DNA of 64,000 bases from Geothermobacter hydrogeniphilus (lineage in GTDB: Bacteria > Desulfobacterota > Desulfuromonadia > Desulfuromonadales > Geothermobacteraceae). Under the pieces are notes generated by a model. It was not told the DNA's origin. It was given only the letters and a program-made list of their open reading frames with translations, and did not search any database. The position numbers and the translations under genes are program-made. The stretch is taken from NCBI RefSeq assembly GCF_002898515.1, contig NZ_PPFX01000007.1, positions 2,652 through 66,651 of the forward strand, read 5' to 3'. Below are positions 45,611-54,342 of the stretch, one piece after another; position 1 is the first letter of the stretch, and each line of letters begins with the position of its first letter.

Positions 45611-47982
45611 GCAATCCGGAACGCAAACCGGAATCACCGGTGAGGAAGAAGACGCGCGACCATGGCGTGTCCGCCACCCTGCAGGGTGTTCCGTCGCACA
45701 ACCAGTCGCTGGTCCTGCTGGCGATTCTCGCCCTGCTGCTGACCCTGATTATCATTCCCAAGGGTGGGGGGGCGCCGGCTCATTATGCACCGGGTGATAT
45801 CGCATCGCGGGACATCAAGGCGCCGCGGGATCTGTTGATCCCGGATCTCGAACTGACCGAAAAGAAACGCCGCGAGGCGCAGCAGGCGGTGTTGCCGCTG
45901 TATGATTATGATCCCTCTGTCGGACGGGGACTGGCGGATCGTCTTGGTCAGGTTTTTACCCTTTTAAAGGAGGGCCCGCAGGATAACCTGGCTCCCGGCA
46001 ACCTGCAGCCCGAGGTTGAAAAAATTCTCGGGGTCAATCTTGGGGAGAAGGAATTCAAGACCCTGGTGGCATTGGCGTCGCAGGAAGAAATCCATGCCGC
46101 TCTGCAGCAGGGGCTGGTCAAGGCTCTCAAGACCAAGGCGGTTGCCAATCTGCGCCTTTTTCAGCAGGATCGCAACCGCGGGGTGACGGTTCGCAACCTG
46201 GTCAGCAACAGTGAAACAGAGCTGGCGGATCTGACCACCGTGGTCGGGGTCGGAGAACTGCGTAACCGGATTCTTGCCGCCGTGAAGGGTGTTGCCGGTC
46301 TCAAGAAGAGCAATGGCAAGGTTCTGGCTGACCTGCTCGGTCGGTTGGCCCGGCCGAACCTGACCTTTAACAAGAATGCCACCGAGGAACGCAAGCGGCT
46401 TGCCGCTGAAGCGGTTCAGCCGATTCTTTCCCAGGTCAAGAAGGGGGAGATGATTGTCCGCGAGGGTGCCAGGGTCAGCGCCGACCAGGTCAAAAAGCTG
46501 ACTGCGGTGCGGGCCCTGAACAAGGACCAGGGACGCCTGCCTCTGGCAACCGGCCTGTTGTTGACGATCTTCCTGCTGTTGATCGTCTGCAACAATTACG
46601 CGGACCGCAACATCAGCAAATACCGGTTGAAATCACGAGACCTCTTTTTCCTGGTGACAACCTTCATCGGCCTGATGGTGCTGATCAAGCTCTCGATTTT
46701 TATCGTAGCCGCGGTCGATACCGCGTTTCCGATGATCGAATCGAGCAGTTTTTTCTATCTCTTTCCGTTTGCCGCCGGCGCGATGGTGGTGCGGATTGTC
46801 CTCAACTCGGAAATCGCGCTGGTTTTCGCGGCCCTGATCGCGCTGGTCGTCGGATTCATGTTCGGCAACAGCCTTTTCCTGTCCCTTTTCACCCTGGTCG
46901 GTTCGTTGACCGGCGCGCACTGGGTGCGCCACTGCAACGAACGCTCGACGCTTTATCGGGCAGGCTGGCACCTCTCACTGATCAACATGGCGACCGTGGT
47001 CGGGCTGCATCTGCTGGGGGGGCAGCAGCTTGATCTGCAACTGCTCTACAAGCTTGGTTTCGCTTTCGGCGGCGGAATTTTCTCGGCGATCGTCGTCACC
47101 GCCGCGGTGCCCCTGGTTGAAACCGTCTTCAAGTACACGACCGACATCAAGCTGCTGGAGCTGGCCAATCTCAACACCCCGGTGCTGAGACAGCTGATGG
47201 TCCAGGCGCCGGGGACCTATCATCATTCGATCGTCGTCGGCAATCTTGCCGAAGCCGGTGCCGAAGCGATTCGCGCCAATCCGCTGCTGGCCAGGGTGGC
47301 GGCTTACTATCATGATATCGGCAAGATCAAAAAACCGCTTTATTTTGTTGAAAACCAGAGTGGCAGTGAAAACCGGCATGACAAGCTGACGCCGTCGATG
47401 AGTGCCCTGGTGCTGATGGCGCATGTCAAGGACGGCGTCGAGCTGGCGCGTGAGAACCGGCTGGGTGATGCCCTGATCGATATCCTCCGCCAGCATCACG
47501 GCACGGCGCTGATGAAGTTCTTCTATGACAAGGCCAAAAATCAACAGGATCCCGATGTGCAGCAGGTCGATGAACGGGATTACCGCTACCCCGGACCCAA
47601 ACCGCAGACCCGTGAAGCGGCCCTGATCATGCTGGCCGACGCGGTCGAGGCCGCCGGCAGGACTCTGGCCGACCCGACCCCGGCCCGTATCCAGGGAATG
47701 GTGCAGAAGATCATCAACAATATCTTTATCGACGGCCAGCTTGATGAGTGTGAACTGACGCTGAAAGACCTGCACAATATCGCCAAGAGCTTCAACCGCA
47801 TCCTGGCGGGAATTTTCCACTATCGTATTGATTATCCCGAGCCGGTTCACAAGGAAAAGGACCAGACGAAGAAAAAAAATGGCGACCATTCAGATAGAGA
47901 ATCAGGCCAGGAATCAGCAGACCGATCCGGTCATGCTCGAAAAGGTAGCGCAGAGGATCTTAAGCGTCTTGGCATGTCCTGA
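45607..47982 (+). CDS. pgpH: 7TM HD-domain phosphohydrolase (PgpH/YqfF-type cyclic-di-AMP phosphodiesterase family)
   Basis: The 791-residue protein has an N-terminal transmembrane helix (about 38-55), an extracytoplasmic 7TMR-HDED domain (about 60-300), seven transmembrane helices (about 305-500) and a cytoplasmic HDIG domain (about 525-690) with YHHSIVVGNLAE, A-Y-Y-H-D-I-G-K-I-K-K-P and later Q-H-H-G-T. The HD motif is complete. The Lys/Asp-rich tail overlaps ybeY by 104 bases. I infer nucleotide second-messenger hydrolysis from the family. Confidence 0.92.
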   Translation: MSNPERKPESPVRKKTRDHGVSATLQGVPSHNQSLVLLAILALLLTLIIIPKGGGAPAHYAPGDIASRDIKAPRDLLIPDLELTEKKRREAQQAVLPLYDYDPSVGRGLADRLGQVFTLLKEGPQDNLAPGNLQPEVEKILGVNLGEKEFKTLVALASQEEIHAALQQGLVKALKTKAVANLRLFQQDRNRGVTVRNLVSNSETELADLTTVVGVGELRNRILAAVKGVAGLKKSNGKVLADLLGRLARPNLTFNKNATEERKRLAAEAVQPILSQVKKGEMIVREGARVSADQVKKLTAVRALNKDQGRLPLATGLLLTIFLLLIVCNNYADRNISKYRLKSRDLFFLVTTFIGLMVLIKLSIFIVAAVDTAFPMIESSSFFYLFPFAAGAMVVRIVLNSEIALVFAALIALVVGFMFGNSLFLSLFTLVGSLTGAHWVRHCNERSTLYRAGWHLSLINMATVVGLHLLGGQQLDLQLLYKLGFAFGGGIFSAIVVTAAVPLVETVFKYTTDIKLLELANLNTPVLRQLMVQAPGTYHHSIVVGNLAEAGAEAIRANPLLARVAAYYHDIGKIKKPLYFVENQSGSENRHDKLTPSMSALVLMAHVKDGVELARENRLGDALIDILRQHHGTALMKFFYDKAKNQQDPDVQQVDERDYRYPGPKPQTREAALIMLADAVEAAGRTLADPTPARIQGMVQKIINNIFIDGQLDECELTLKDLHNIAKSFNRILAGIFHYRIDYPEPVHKEKDQTKKKNGDHSDRESGQESADRSGHARKGSAEDLKRLGMS

Positions 47983-48337
47983 CGCCGAATTGTCCATTCT
48001 GCTGGTTGACGATGAGCTCATCCGCGAGATCAACCGTGACTACCTGCAGCGTGACCGGCCGACCAATGTTATTTCCTTCGCCATGCGCGAAGGGGATGGC
48101 CCCGAAAACAGCGCTGATCTGCTCGGCGACGTGGTTATTTCAACCGAAACAGCGGCCCGTGACGCGGTCGAAGCCGGGATCGGCTATCGCGATGAACTCT
48201 ATTTTCTGCTGCTGCATGGCATTCTGCACCTGGTCGGTTACGACCATGAACGCAGCGGCGAAGAGGAGGCCCGGCGCATGGAGGAACGCGAGCAGGAAAT
48301 TTTCGCCCTGATCAAAGCGGAATTCCTGCCGACGTGA
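47879..48337 (+). CDS. ybeY: Endoribonuclease YbeY (16S rRNA maturation)
   Basis: The 152-residue enzyme has the zinc motif L-L-H-G-I-L-H-L-V-G-Y-D-H (three His; about 113-125) and the DRPTNVISFA substrate region, and acts in 16S 3'-end processing and 70S quality control. It starts inside pgpH (104-base overlap) at an ATG preceded only by an A-rich run; the real start may be nearby, but the family N-terminus begins at about residue 5. It overlaps the next gene by four bases (GTGA). Confidence 0.95.
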   Translation: MATIQIENQARNQQTDPVMLEKVAQRILSVLACPDAELSILLVDDELIREINRDYLQRDRPTNVISFAMREGDGPENSADLLGDVVISTETAARDAVEAGIGYRDELYFLLLHGILHLVGYDHERSGEEEARRMEEREQEIFALIKAEFLPT

Positions 48338-49044
48338 ACCGGCAGCCGATCAAGCCGGGCAACTGGCTGGAGAGCGTCAACTGCGCCATTGAAGGCATCC
48401 TCTGGGCGGTCAGAAGCCAGCCGCACCTGCGCTGGCACTTTCTCGGCAGTATCTGCGTGCTGCTGGTGGCGCTGTTTTTCCGGGTTTCGGTGCTGGAACT
48501 GATCCTGCTGGTTTTTGCCATCATCCTGGTGCTGTTTGCCGAGATCATCAATACCGCCGTCGAGGTGGTGGTCGATATGATCTCCCCCGATTACCATCCC
48601 CTGGCCAAGCGTGCCAAGGATGTCGCCGCCGGATCGGTGCTGATTGCCAGTATCGGCGCGGCGGTGATGGGTTACCTGGCGCTTTCCCAGTACCTGTTGC
48701 CTCCGTTGAGCAAGGGACTGAACCTGTTGCGTCATCCTCCCGGCGAAGTGAGTGTTATCGCCGTGCTCGCGGTGACGATCCTGGTGGTTCTGCTCAAGGC
48801 CCGTTTTGCCGGTGGTACCCCGCTGCATGGCGGCATGCCGAGCGGTCACGCGGCGGTCGCGTTTTCGATCGCGACCTCGATTGCCGTCACCGATGTCAGT
48901 TTGGTCATCGTGGTGATGGCGCTTTTGCTGGCGACCATGGTCAGCCACAGCCGCCTGCTGATGAAGATTCACAGCCTGCGTGAAGTTCTGGTCGGCGCCG
49001 CCATCGGTGTGACGATAACGCTTCTGATCCACCTGGTCTTCTGA
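48334..49044 (+). CDS. Fused diacylglycerol kinase-PAP2 phosphatase
   Basis: The 236-residue membrane protein joins two lipid enzymes. The N-terminal DgkA-like domain (about 5-125) has E-I-I-N-T-A-V-E-V-V-V-D and A-K-D-V-A-A-G-S-V-L. The C-terminal PAP2 domain (about 140-236) has P-S-G-H-A-A-V-A-F-S and S-H-S-R-L-L-M-K-I-H-S-L-R-E, with Glu where the third motif usually has Asp. The pairing suggests recycling of diacylglycerol or undecaprenol/undecaprenyl pyrophosphate. It starts at a GTG overlapping the ybeY stop. Confidence 0.88.
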   Translation: MNRQPIKPGNWLESVNCAIEGILWAVRSQPHLRWHFLGSICVLLVALFFRVSVLELILLVFAIILVLFAEIINTAVEVVVDMISPDYHPLAKRAKDVAAGSVLIASIGAAVMGYLALSQYLLPPLSKGLNLLRHPPGEVSVIAVLAVTILVVLLKARFAGGTPLHGGMPSGHAAVAFSIATSIAVTDVSLVIVVMALLLATMVSHSRLLMKIHSLREVLVGAAIGVTITLLIHLVF

Positions 49045-49095
49045 ACCGGTCATTGGGTTCACGGATTCAAGGGTTTGGAAAAAACGGAGGATCGT

Positions 49096-49953
49096 TTGGA
49101 CGAGGAACAACCATCAGAACAGAAAAAATCTTTCTTTTCCGGTTGGCGACGGCTTTTCGGCGGGCGCCGTCGGGCTCTTTCAGAGGAGGACCTGCAGGCG
49201 ATTATCGAAGAATCGGAAGAGGACGGGATCATCAATGAAGAAGAGGGCGAAATGCTCGCTTCGATTTTTGAATTCGGTGAAACCATCGTGCGCGAGGTGA
49301 TGGTGCCGCGAACTGATATGGTCTGTTGTCCGGTCGACGCCGGCATGGAAGATCTGCTGCAGATCATCATCCGTTCCGGGCACTCCCGTTTTCCGATTTT
49401 CGAAGGGACCACGGACCGTATTGTCGGCGTCATCTATGCCAAGGACCTGTTACGTTACTGGGGAAGGGCCCCGGACGGGTTGAGCATCCGCCAGCAGATG
49501 CGGGCCCCGTTCTTTGTCCCGGAAACCAAGAAAATCGAAGAACTGCTCAAGGATTTCAAGAGCCGGCGCATACACATGGCGATTGCCGTCGATGAGTTCG
49601 GCGGCACTTCGGGGCTGATCACCATAGAGGATCTGATCGAGGAGATCGTCGGCGATATCCAGGATGAATATGATCTGGAGGAGAGCCTTTTCTCCGTCGA
49701 GGGGCCGGACAGCTATCTGGTTGACGCCCGCCTCAGCCTGTCCGAACTTGAGGAACATCTCGATCGGTCACTGACCGACAATGAGGAGATCGATACTCTT
49801 GGCGGTTATCTCTGCCATCTTTTCGGCCATGTCCCGGTGGTCGGTGAAACGATCGAGGATGCCGGATTGCAGATGACGGTTCTTGAGGCTGATGAACGTC
49901 GGATCAGCAAGGTTCGACTGGTTGTCACCGGGCAGGACGAGGACGAGGCCTGA
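49096..49953 (+). CDS. CorC/HlyC-type CBS domain protein
   Basis: This soluble protein of about 285 residues has two CBS domains (about 65-190; E-V-M-V-P-R-T-D, I-R-S-G-H-S-R-F-P-I-F-E-G, A-V-D-E-F-G-G-T-S-G-L) and the CorC_HlyC FAD-PCMH-like C-terminal domain (about 205-285; L-G-G-Y-L-C-H-L-F-G-H-V-P). It is often annotated as a magnesium/cobalt efflux component. I place the start at the TTG at 49096 because GGAGG sits five bases before it; the TTG at 49075 is an alternative. lnt follows two bases later. Confidence 0.9.
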   Translation: MDEEQPSEQKKSFFSGWRRLFGGRRRALSEEDLQAIIEESEEDGIINEEEGEMLASIFEFGETIVREVMVPRTDMVCCPVDAGMEDLLQIIIRSGHSRFPIFEGTTDRIVGVIYAKDLLRYWGRAPDGLSIRQQMRAPFFVPETKKIEELLKDFKSRRIHMAIAVDEFGGTSGLITIEDLIEEIVGDIQDEYDLEESLFSVEGPDSYLVDARLSLSELEEHLDRSLTDNEEIDTLGGYLCHLFGHVPVVGETIEDAGLQMTVLEADERRISKVRLVVTGQDEDEA

Positions 49954-49955
49954 TC

Positions 49956-51494
49956 ATGGTGCTGCGTTTTCCCCGCCGGGATACCCTTTGCGCCCTGGCA
50001 TCCGGTCTGGTGTCGGCATTTGCCTTCCCTCGACCGTCCTGGTTTGTTTTCGCCTGGTTCGGTCTGCTGCCGTTGTTGTTGACCGGGGAACGGCGTCCCT
50101 TCCGCAACGGCTGGCTGGCAGGCTGCGGCTTTTTCGCTCTGGTTCTTTACTGGCTGAATATTGTCATGACCACCTATGGCCGGTTGGAACCTCTCCTCTC
50201 GCTGGCGGCCTACCTGCTGCTGGTCACCTACCTGTCCCTCTACTGGGGACTGGCCTGGTGGGGAAGCTGCAAGTTGCGGGAACGGTTGGGGCTCCCGCAT
50301 GTGTTCAGTCTGCCGCTGCTCTGGACCGGTCTTGAGTACCTGAGAGGTCATCTGCTGAGCGGTTTTCCCTGGGCCCTGCTCGGCTATTCCCAGCAGCCTT
50401 TCACCACGCTGTTGCAAAGTGCCGACCTGTTCGGTGTTTACGGCCTCAGTTTCCTGCTGGTGCTGGCCAATGCGTCGCTGGCGGGACTGGTGCGGGCTGG
50501 AAAGGGAGAACGGCGCAAACCGTTATTTGCTGCCGGCCTGACCGCAGTGCTGGTGATCGCCGCGCTCTGTTACGGAGGATGGAGGCTGGATCAGCGGCCG
50601 GTTGCCGGAAAACCCCTGACCATCGGTCTGGCGCAGGGCAACATTGACCAGGCGGTCAAGTGGGATCCCGCCTTCCGGCAGTGGACACTGCGGACCTACC
50701 GGGAATTAACCGCCAGGGCCGCTGCCGCGGGTGCCGACCTGGTGATCTGGCCCGAGAGTGCCGTACCCTTCTATTTTCAGGAACCGGGGCAGGAACAACG
50801 TGAAGTTCTGCAGGTGGCCGGCAGACTCAAAGGTTTTCTTCTCTTCGGCAGTCCGGCCTACCTGCGCCAGGAAGGAAAGGTGCGTTACCTCAACAGCGCC
50901 TATCTGTTGAATGCGGACGGCAGACAGCTCGGGCGCAGTGACAAGGTGCATCTGGTTCCCTTTGGTGAATACGTTCCCCTGAAGTGGCTTTTCCCTTTTA
51001 TTGACAAACTGGTGGTCGGAATCGGTGATTTTTCACCGGGACGGGTCGAGCCGCTGGTCATGAACGGACACCGGCTCGGCGTGCTGGTCTGTTACGAGGC
51101 GATCTTTCCGGAGCTGGCCCGTGATTACGTCAACAGCGGCAGCGACCTGCTGGTCAATATCACCAACGACGCCTGGTTCGGCCGTTCTTCGGCGCCCTGG
51201 CAGCTGCTGGAGATGAGTGCCGTGCGTGCCGTGGAAAACCGGATCTGGATCGCCCGTGCCGCCAACACCGGTATCTCTGCTCTGATCTCCCCGCTGGGCG
51301 AGATCAGGCAGCAGACCCCCCTCTTTAAACCGGCCCTGCTGGTCGGGAAGGTTTATCCCGGTGCCGGGGCGTCTCTCTATCGACGGATCGGCGATCTGCT
51401 TCCGCAGGGCTGCCTGCTGGTCGCGGTCCTGCTTGGATTTGCCGCCCGGCTGCGACCCTGCCGCCGTTTCCGGGGGCAGCTTTCCGGGGAATGA
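49956..51494 (+). CDS. lnt: Apolipoprotein N-acyltransferase
   Basis: The 512-residue inner-membrane enzyme adds the third acyl chain to lipoproteins. It has about six N-terminal transmembrane helices (F-P-W-A-L-L-G-Y-S-Q motif) and a periplasmic CN-hydrolase domain with catalytic Glu in VIWPESAVPF, Lys in KVHLVPFGEYVP and Cys in VCYEAIFPE, then a final helix. Located two bases after corC, as in many Gram-negatives. Its products are the substrates of the LolCDE system encoded downstream. Confidence 0.97.
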   Translation: MVLRFPRRDTLCALASGLVSAFAFPRPSWFVFAWFGLLPLLLTGERRPFRNGWLAGCGFFALVLYWLNIVMTTYGRLEPLLSLAAYLLLVTYLSLYWGLAWWGSCKLRERLGLPHVFSLPLLWTGLEYLRGHLLSGFPWALLGYSQQPFTTLLQSADLFGVYGLSFLLVLANASLAGLVRAGKGERRKPLFAAGLTAVLVIAALCYGGWRLDQRPVAGKPLTIGLAQGNIDQAVKWDPAFRQWTLRTYRELTARAAAAGADLVIWPESAVPFYFQEPGQEQREVLQVAGRLKGFLLFGSPAYLRQEGKVRYLNSAYLLNADGRQLGRSDKVHLVPFGEYVPLKWLFPFIDKLVVGIGDFSPGRVEPLVMNGHRLGVLVCYEAIFPELARDYVNSGSDLLVNITNDAWFGRSSAPWQLLEMSAVRAVENRIWIARAANTGISALISPLGEIRQQTPLFKPALLVGKVYPGAGASLYRRIGDLLPQGCLLVAVLLGFAARLRPCRRFRGQLSGE

Positions 51495-51615
51495 AGGATT
51501 CCGGTTTACGGTGCTTGCTCCCGGAACGGAGGGGAGCTATAATCGCGCCTCCCGCCGGGAAATTGTCATCTTTGGACGGTGCCTGTCCTGCCGGCCACAT
51601 TGTGCGAGGTTATTC

Positions 51616-52714
51616 ATGTTTCGTGAAGAAAAAGAACAACTGCAGAATCTGAAGGAAAAGCTCGTCGAGCTGAGGAGGTATCTTTGACGTCGACAGCAAG
51701 CAGGAAAGATTGCTGGAACTCGACGCCGAGATGGCCCAACCCGATTTCTGGGACCGCGGCGAGCAGGCCCAGGAGATCCTCAGGGAGCGCAACGGATTGC
51801 AGAAGACGGTCGAAACCTGGCAGGAATGCAGCCGGGAACTCGATGACCTGCTGATTCTCTGCGAGCTGGGTGAAGAGGGGGAAGACGAGGCGACTCGGGA
51901 CGAAATTCGCGGGCTGCTGCCGGACCTCGAAAAAAAAGTCGGACAGATGGAGTTCGCCCGCATGCTCAGCGGCGAATATGACGCCAACAACGCCATCGTC
52001 AGCATCAATGCCGGCGCCGGCGGCACCGAGGCCCAGGACTGGGCGGAAATGGTGCTGCGCATGTTCCTGCGCTTCTGCGAACGGCGCGGTTTCAAGACTG
52101 AAATCACCGATTACCAGCCGGGCGAAGAGGCCGGTGTCAAGGGGGTAACCTTCACCGTCGAGGGGGACTATGCCTACGGCTGGCTGCGGGCGGAGAAGGG
52201 CATCCATCGCCTGGTACGGATCTCTCCTTATGACTCCAACGCCCGCCGCCACACGTCCTTCTGCTCGGTCTTTGTCTTTCCGGAACTGACCGATGAAGTC
52301 GAAGTTGACATCCAGGAGAAGGATCTCAAGGTTGATACCTTCCGGGCCAGCGGCGCCGGCGGGCAGCATATCAACAAGACCGATTCGGCGATCCGCATCA
52401 CCCATGTTCCGACCGGAATCGTCGTTGCCTGCCAGAACGAACGTTCTCAGCACAAGAATCGCGCGATTGCCCTGAAACAGCTCAAGGCCCGACTGTTCGA
52501 AATGGAATTGCGGAAAAAGGAAGAAGAGGCCGCCGCCCTGGCGGGAGACAAAAAAGAGATCGCCTGGGGCAGTCAGATCCGTTCCTACGTGCTGCACCCC
52601 TACCGGATGGTCAAGGATCATCGGACCAATTACGAGGTTGGCAATACCGATGCGGTTCTCGATGGTGATCTCGACAAGTTCATCGAAGCTTACCTGCTCA
52701 GTCAGAAGGCCTGA
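51616..52714 (+). CDS. prfB: Peptide chain release factor 2, with programmed +1 frameshift
   Basis: RF2 terminates translation at UGA and UAA. The first frame (51616-51687) ends MFREEKEQLQ...LVELRRYL at an in-frame TGA; the protein continues in the +1 frame as DVDSKQERLLELDAEM to 52714, giving about 365 residues. GGQ is present in ASGAGGQHINKTDS. The stop-recognition tripeptide, normally SPF, reads SPY in VRISPYDSNARRHTSF. Join 51616-51684 with 51686-52714. lysS follows after 107 bases, as is common. Confidence 0.97.
51673..51688 (+). promoter_or_regulatory. prfB recoding signal
   Basis: AGGAGG (51673-51678), a 3-base spacer and the slippery CTT TGA C (51682-51688) form the canonical RF2 autoregulatory +1 frameshift site: low RF2 activity lets the ribosome shift past the TGA. 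Confidence 0.97.
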
Positions 52715-52821
52715 GTGAATGTCCGAATCATGCCGAAAACAGTTGATTTTCTTGACTTGTTAGGGGCGGACGTATAAACTCGCTGGCTTGTATAAAACGT
52801 TATTGAAAGGCAGTTCAGACG

Positions 52822-54306
52822 ATGGAAGAGACAGGCGATATTCGCGGCCAGCGGCTGGCGAAAGTTGAAGAATTGAGGGCCGCCGGGGTCAACCCCTACG
52901 CCAACGGTTTCGAGGTCAGTCACACGGCGGCCGATATTGCCGCTTTGCATGCCGAAGACACGGCCGAGGTGCTGGAGGAGAAGTCGATTGACTATGCTGT
53001 CGGCGGCCGGATCATGGCGCGGCGCGATTTCGGCAAGGCGGCTTTCATCCAGATCCAGGACCGTAGCGGCCGTCTGCAGGTCTATGTCAACAAGGCCGGC
53101 CTGGGGGAGGAAAACTTCGAACTCTTCCGCAAACTCGATCTCGGAGACATTGTCGGTGTCGTCGGTCGACCTTTCCGGACCAAAACCGGCGAACTTTCCC
53201 TGCGGGCTTCTTCGTTGCAGCTGCTGACCAAGTCTCTGTTGCCGTTGCCGGAGAAATGGCACGGTCTGACGGATGTCGAAACCCGCTATCGTCAGCGTTA
53301 TCTCGACCTGATGGTCAATGCTGAAGTCAAGGAGAATTTCCGCAACCGCAGCCGGATCATTGCCCTGATCCGCCAGTTTATGGTTGACCGGGAATTTCTT
53401 GAAGTCGAAACGCCGATGATGCAGCCGATCGCCGGCGGGGCAACGGCGAAACCTTTCGTGACGCATCACAATGCGTTGAATATGGACCTTTTCCTGCGCA
53501 TCGCCCCTGAACTCTACCTGAAGCGGCTGGTGGTCGGCGGCTTTGAACGGGTTTTTGAAATCAATCGTAACTTCCGCAACGAAGGCATCTCCATCCAGCA
53601 TAATCCCGAATTCACCATGATGGAGTTTTATCAGGCCTTCGCCACCTATCATGACCTGATGGACATGACCGAGGAGTTGATCTGCCACTTGGCTGAAACG
53701 ATCTGCGGGGGACTGAAGATCTCCTATGGGGGCCGGGACGTCGATCTGACGCCCCCCTGGGACCGGCTCACGGTCCGTGAATCGATCTGCAAGTATGGCG
53801 ATGTCAGTCTTGAGGTCCTGAATGATCATGACCAGTGCCTGGCCTACGCGGCAAAATGCGGTCTTGAATTCGATGGGCCGATCGGGCATGGCAAGCTGTT
53901 GGCCGAAATCTTCGACGAGGTTGTCGAACCGAATCTCTGGCAGCCGACCTTCATCACTGAATATCCGACCGAGATTTCGCCGTTGTCGCGTAAAAACGAC
54001 GACAACCCCGATGTTGTCGATCGTTTTGAGCTGTTCGTTGTCGGTCGGGAGCTGGCCAACGCTTTTTCCGAGTTGAATGACCCGATTGACCAGAAGCAGC
54101 GATTCGAGAAACAGTTGCAGGAGAAGGAAGCGGGGGATGAAGAAGCTCACGCCATGGATGAAGACTATGTGCGGGCCCTCGAATACGGACTGCCGCCGAC
54201 GGCCGGGGAGGGAATCGGCATTGATCGGCTGGTGATGCTGCTGACGGATGCCGCCTCGATCCGGGACGTCATCCTGTTCCCCCTATTACGCAAGGAAACC
54301 AGGTAG
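52822..54306 (+). CDS. lysS: Lysine-tRNA ligase (class II)
   Basis: The 494-residue synthetase has an N-terminal anticodon-binding OB domain (about 55-155) and the class II catalytic core: motif 2 V-F-E-I-N-R-N-F-R-N-E-G (about 249-260) and motif 3 G-I-G-I-D-R-L-V-M-L-L (about 466-476). The length is standard. The upstream region contains TTGACT and TATAAA elements, but the spacing is only 15, so the promoter is uncertain. Confidence 0.97.
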   Translation: MEETGDIRGQRLAKVEELRAAGVNPYANGFEVSHTAADIAALHAEDTAEVLEEKSIDYAVGGRIMARRDFGKAAFIQIQDRSGRLQVYVNKAGLGEENFELFRKLDLGDIVGVVGRPFRTKTGELSLRASSLQLLTKSLLPLPEKWHGLTDVETRYRQRYLDLMVNAEVKENFRNRSRIIALIRQFMVDREFLEVETPMMQPIAGGATAKPFVTHHNALNMDLFLRIAPELYLKRLVVGGFERVFEINRNFRNEGISIQHNPEFTMMEFYQAFATYHDLMDMTEELICHLAETICGGLKISYGGRDVDLTPPWDRLTVRESICKYGDVSLEVLNDHDQCLAYAAKCGLEFDGPIGHGKLLAEIFDEVVEPNLWQPTFITEYPTEISPLSRKNDDNPDVVDRFELFVVGRELANAFSELNDPIDQKQRFEKQLQEKEAGDEEAHAMDEDYVRALEYGLPPTAGEGIGIDRLVMLLTDAASIRDVILFPLLRKETR

Positions 54307-54342
54307 GCGGGCGTTCCGCGCCTGACCTTCTTTTTTATCGCC

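Noticed and set aside
52754-52780. Promoter before lysS (TTGACT..TATAAA)
   Set aside because: The spacing is only 15 bases and prfB lies directly upstream, so I do not list it as a feature.
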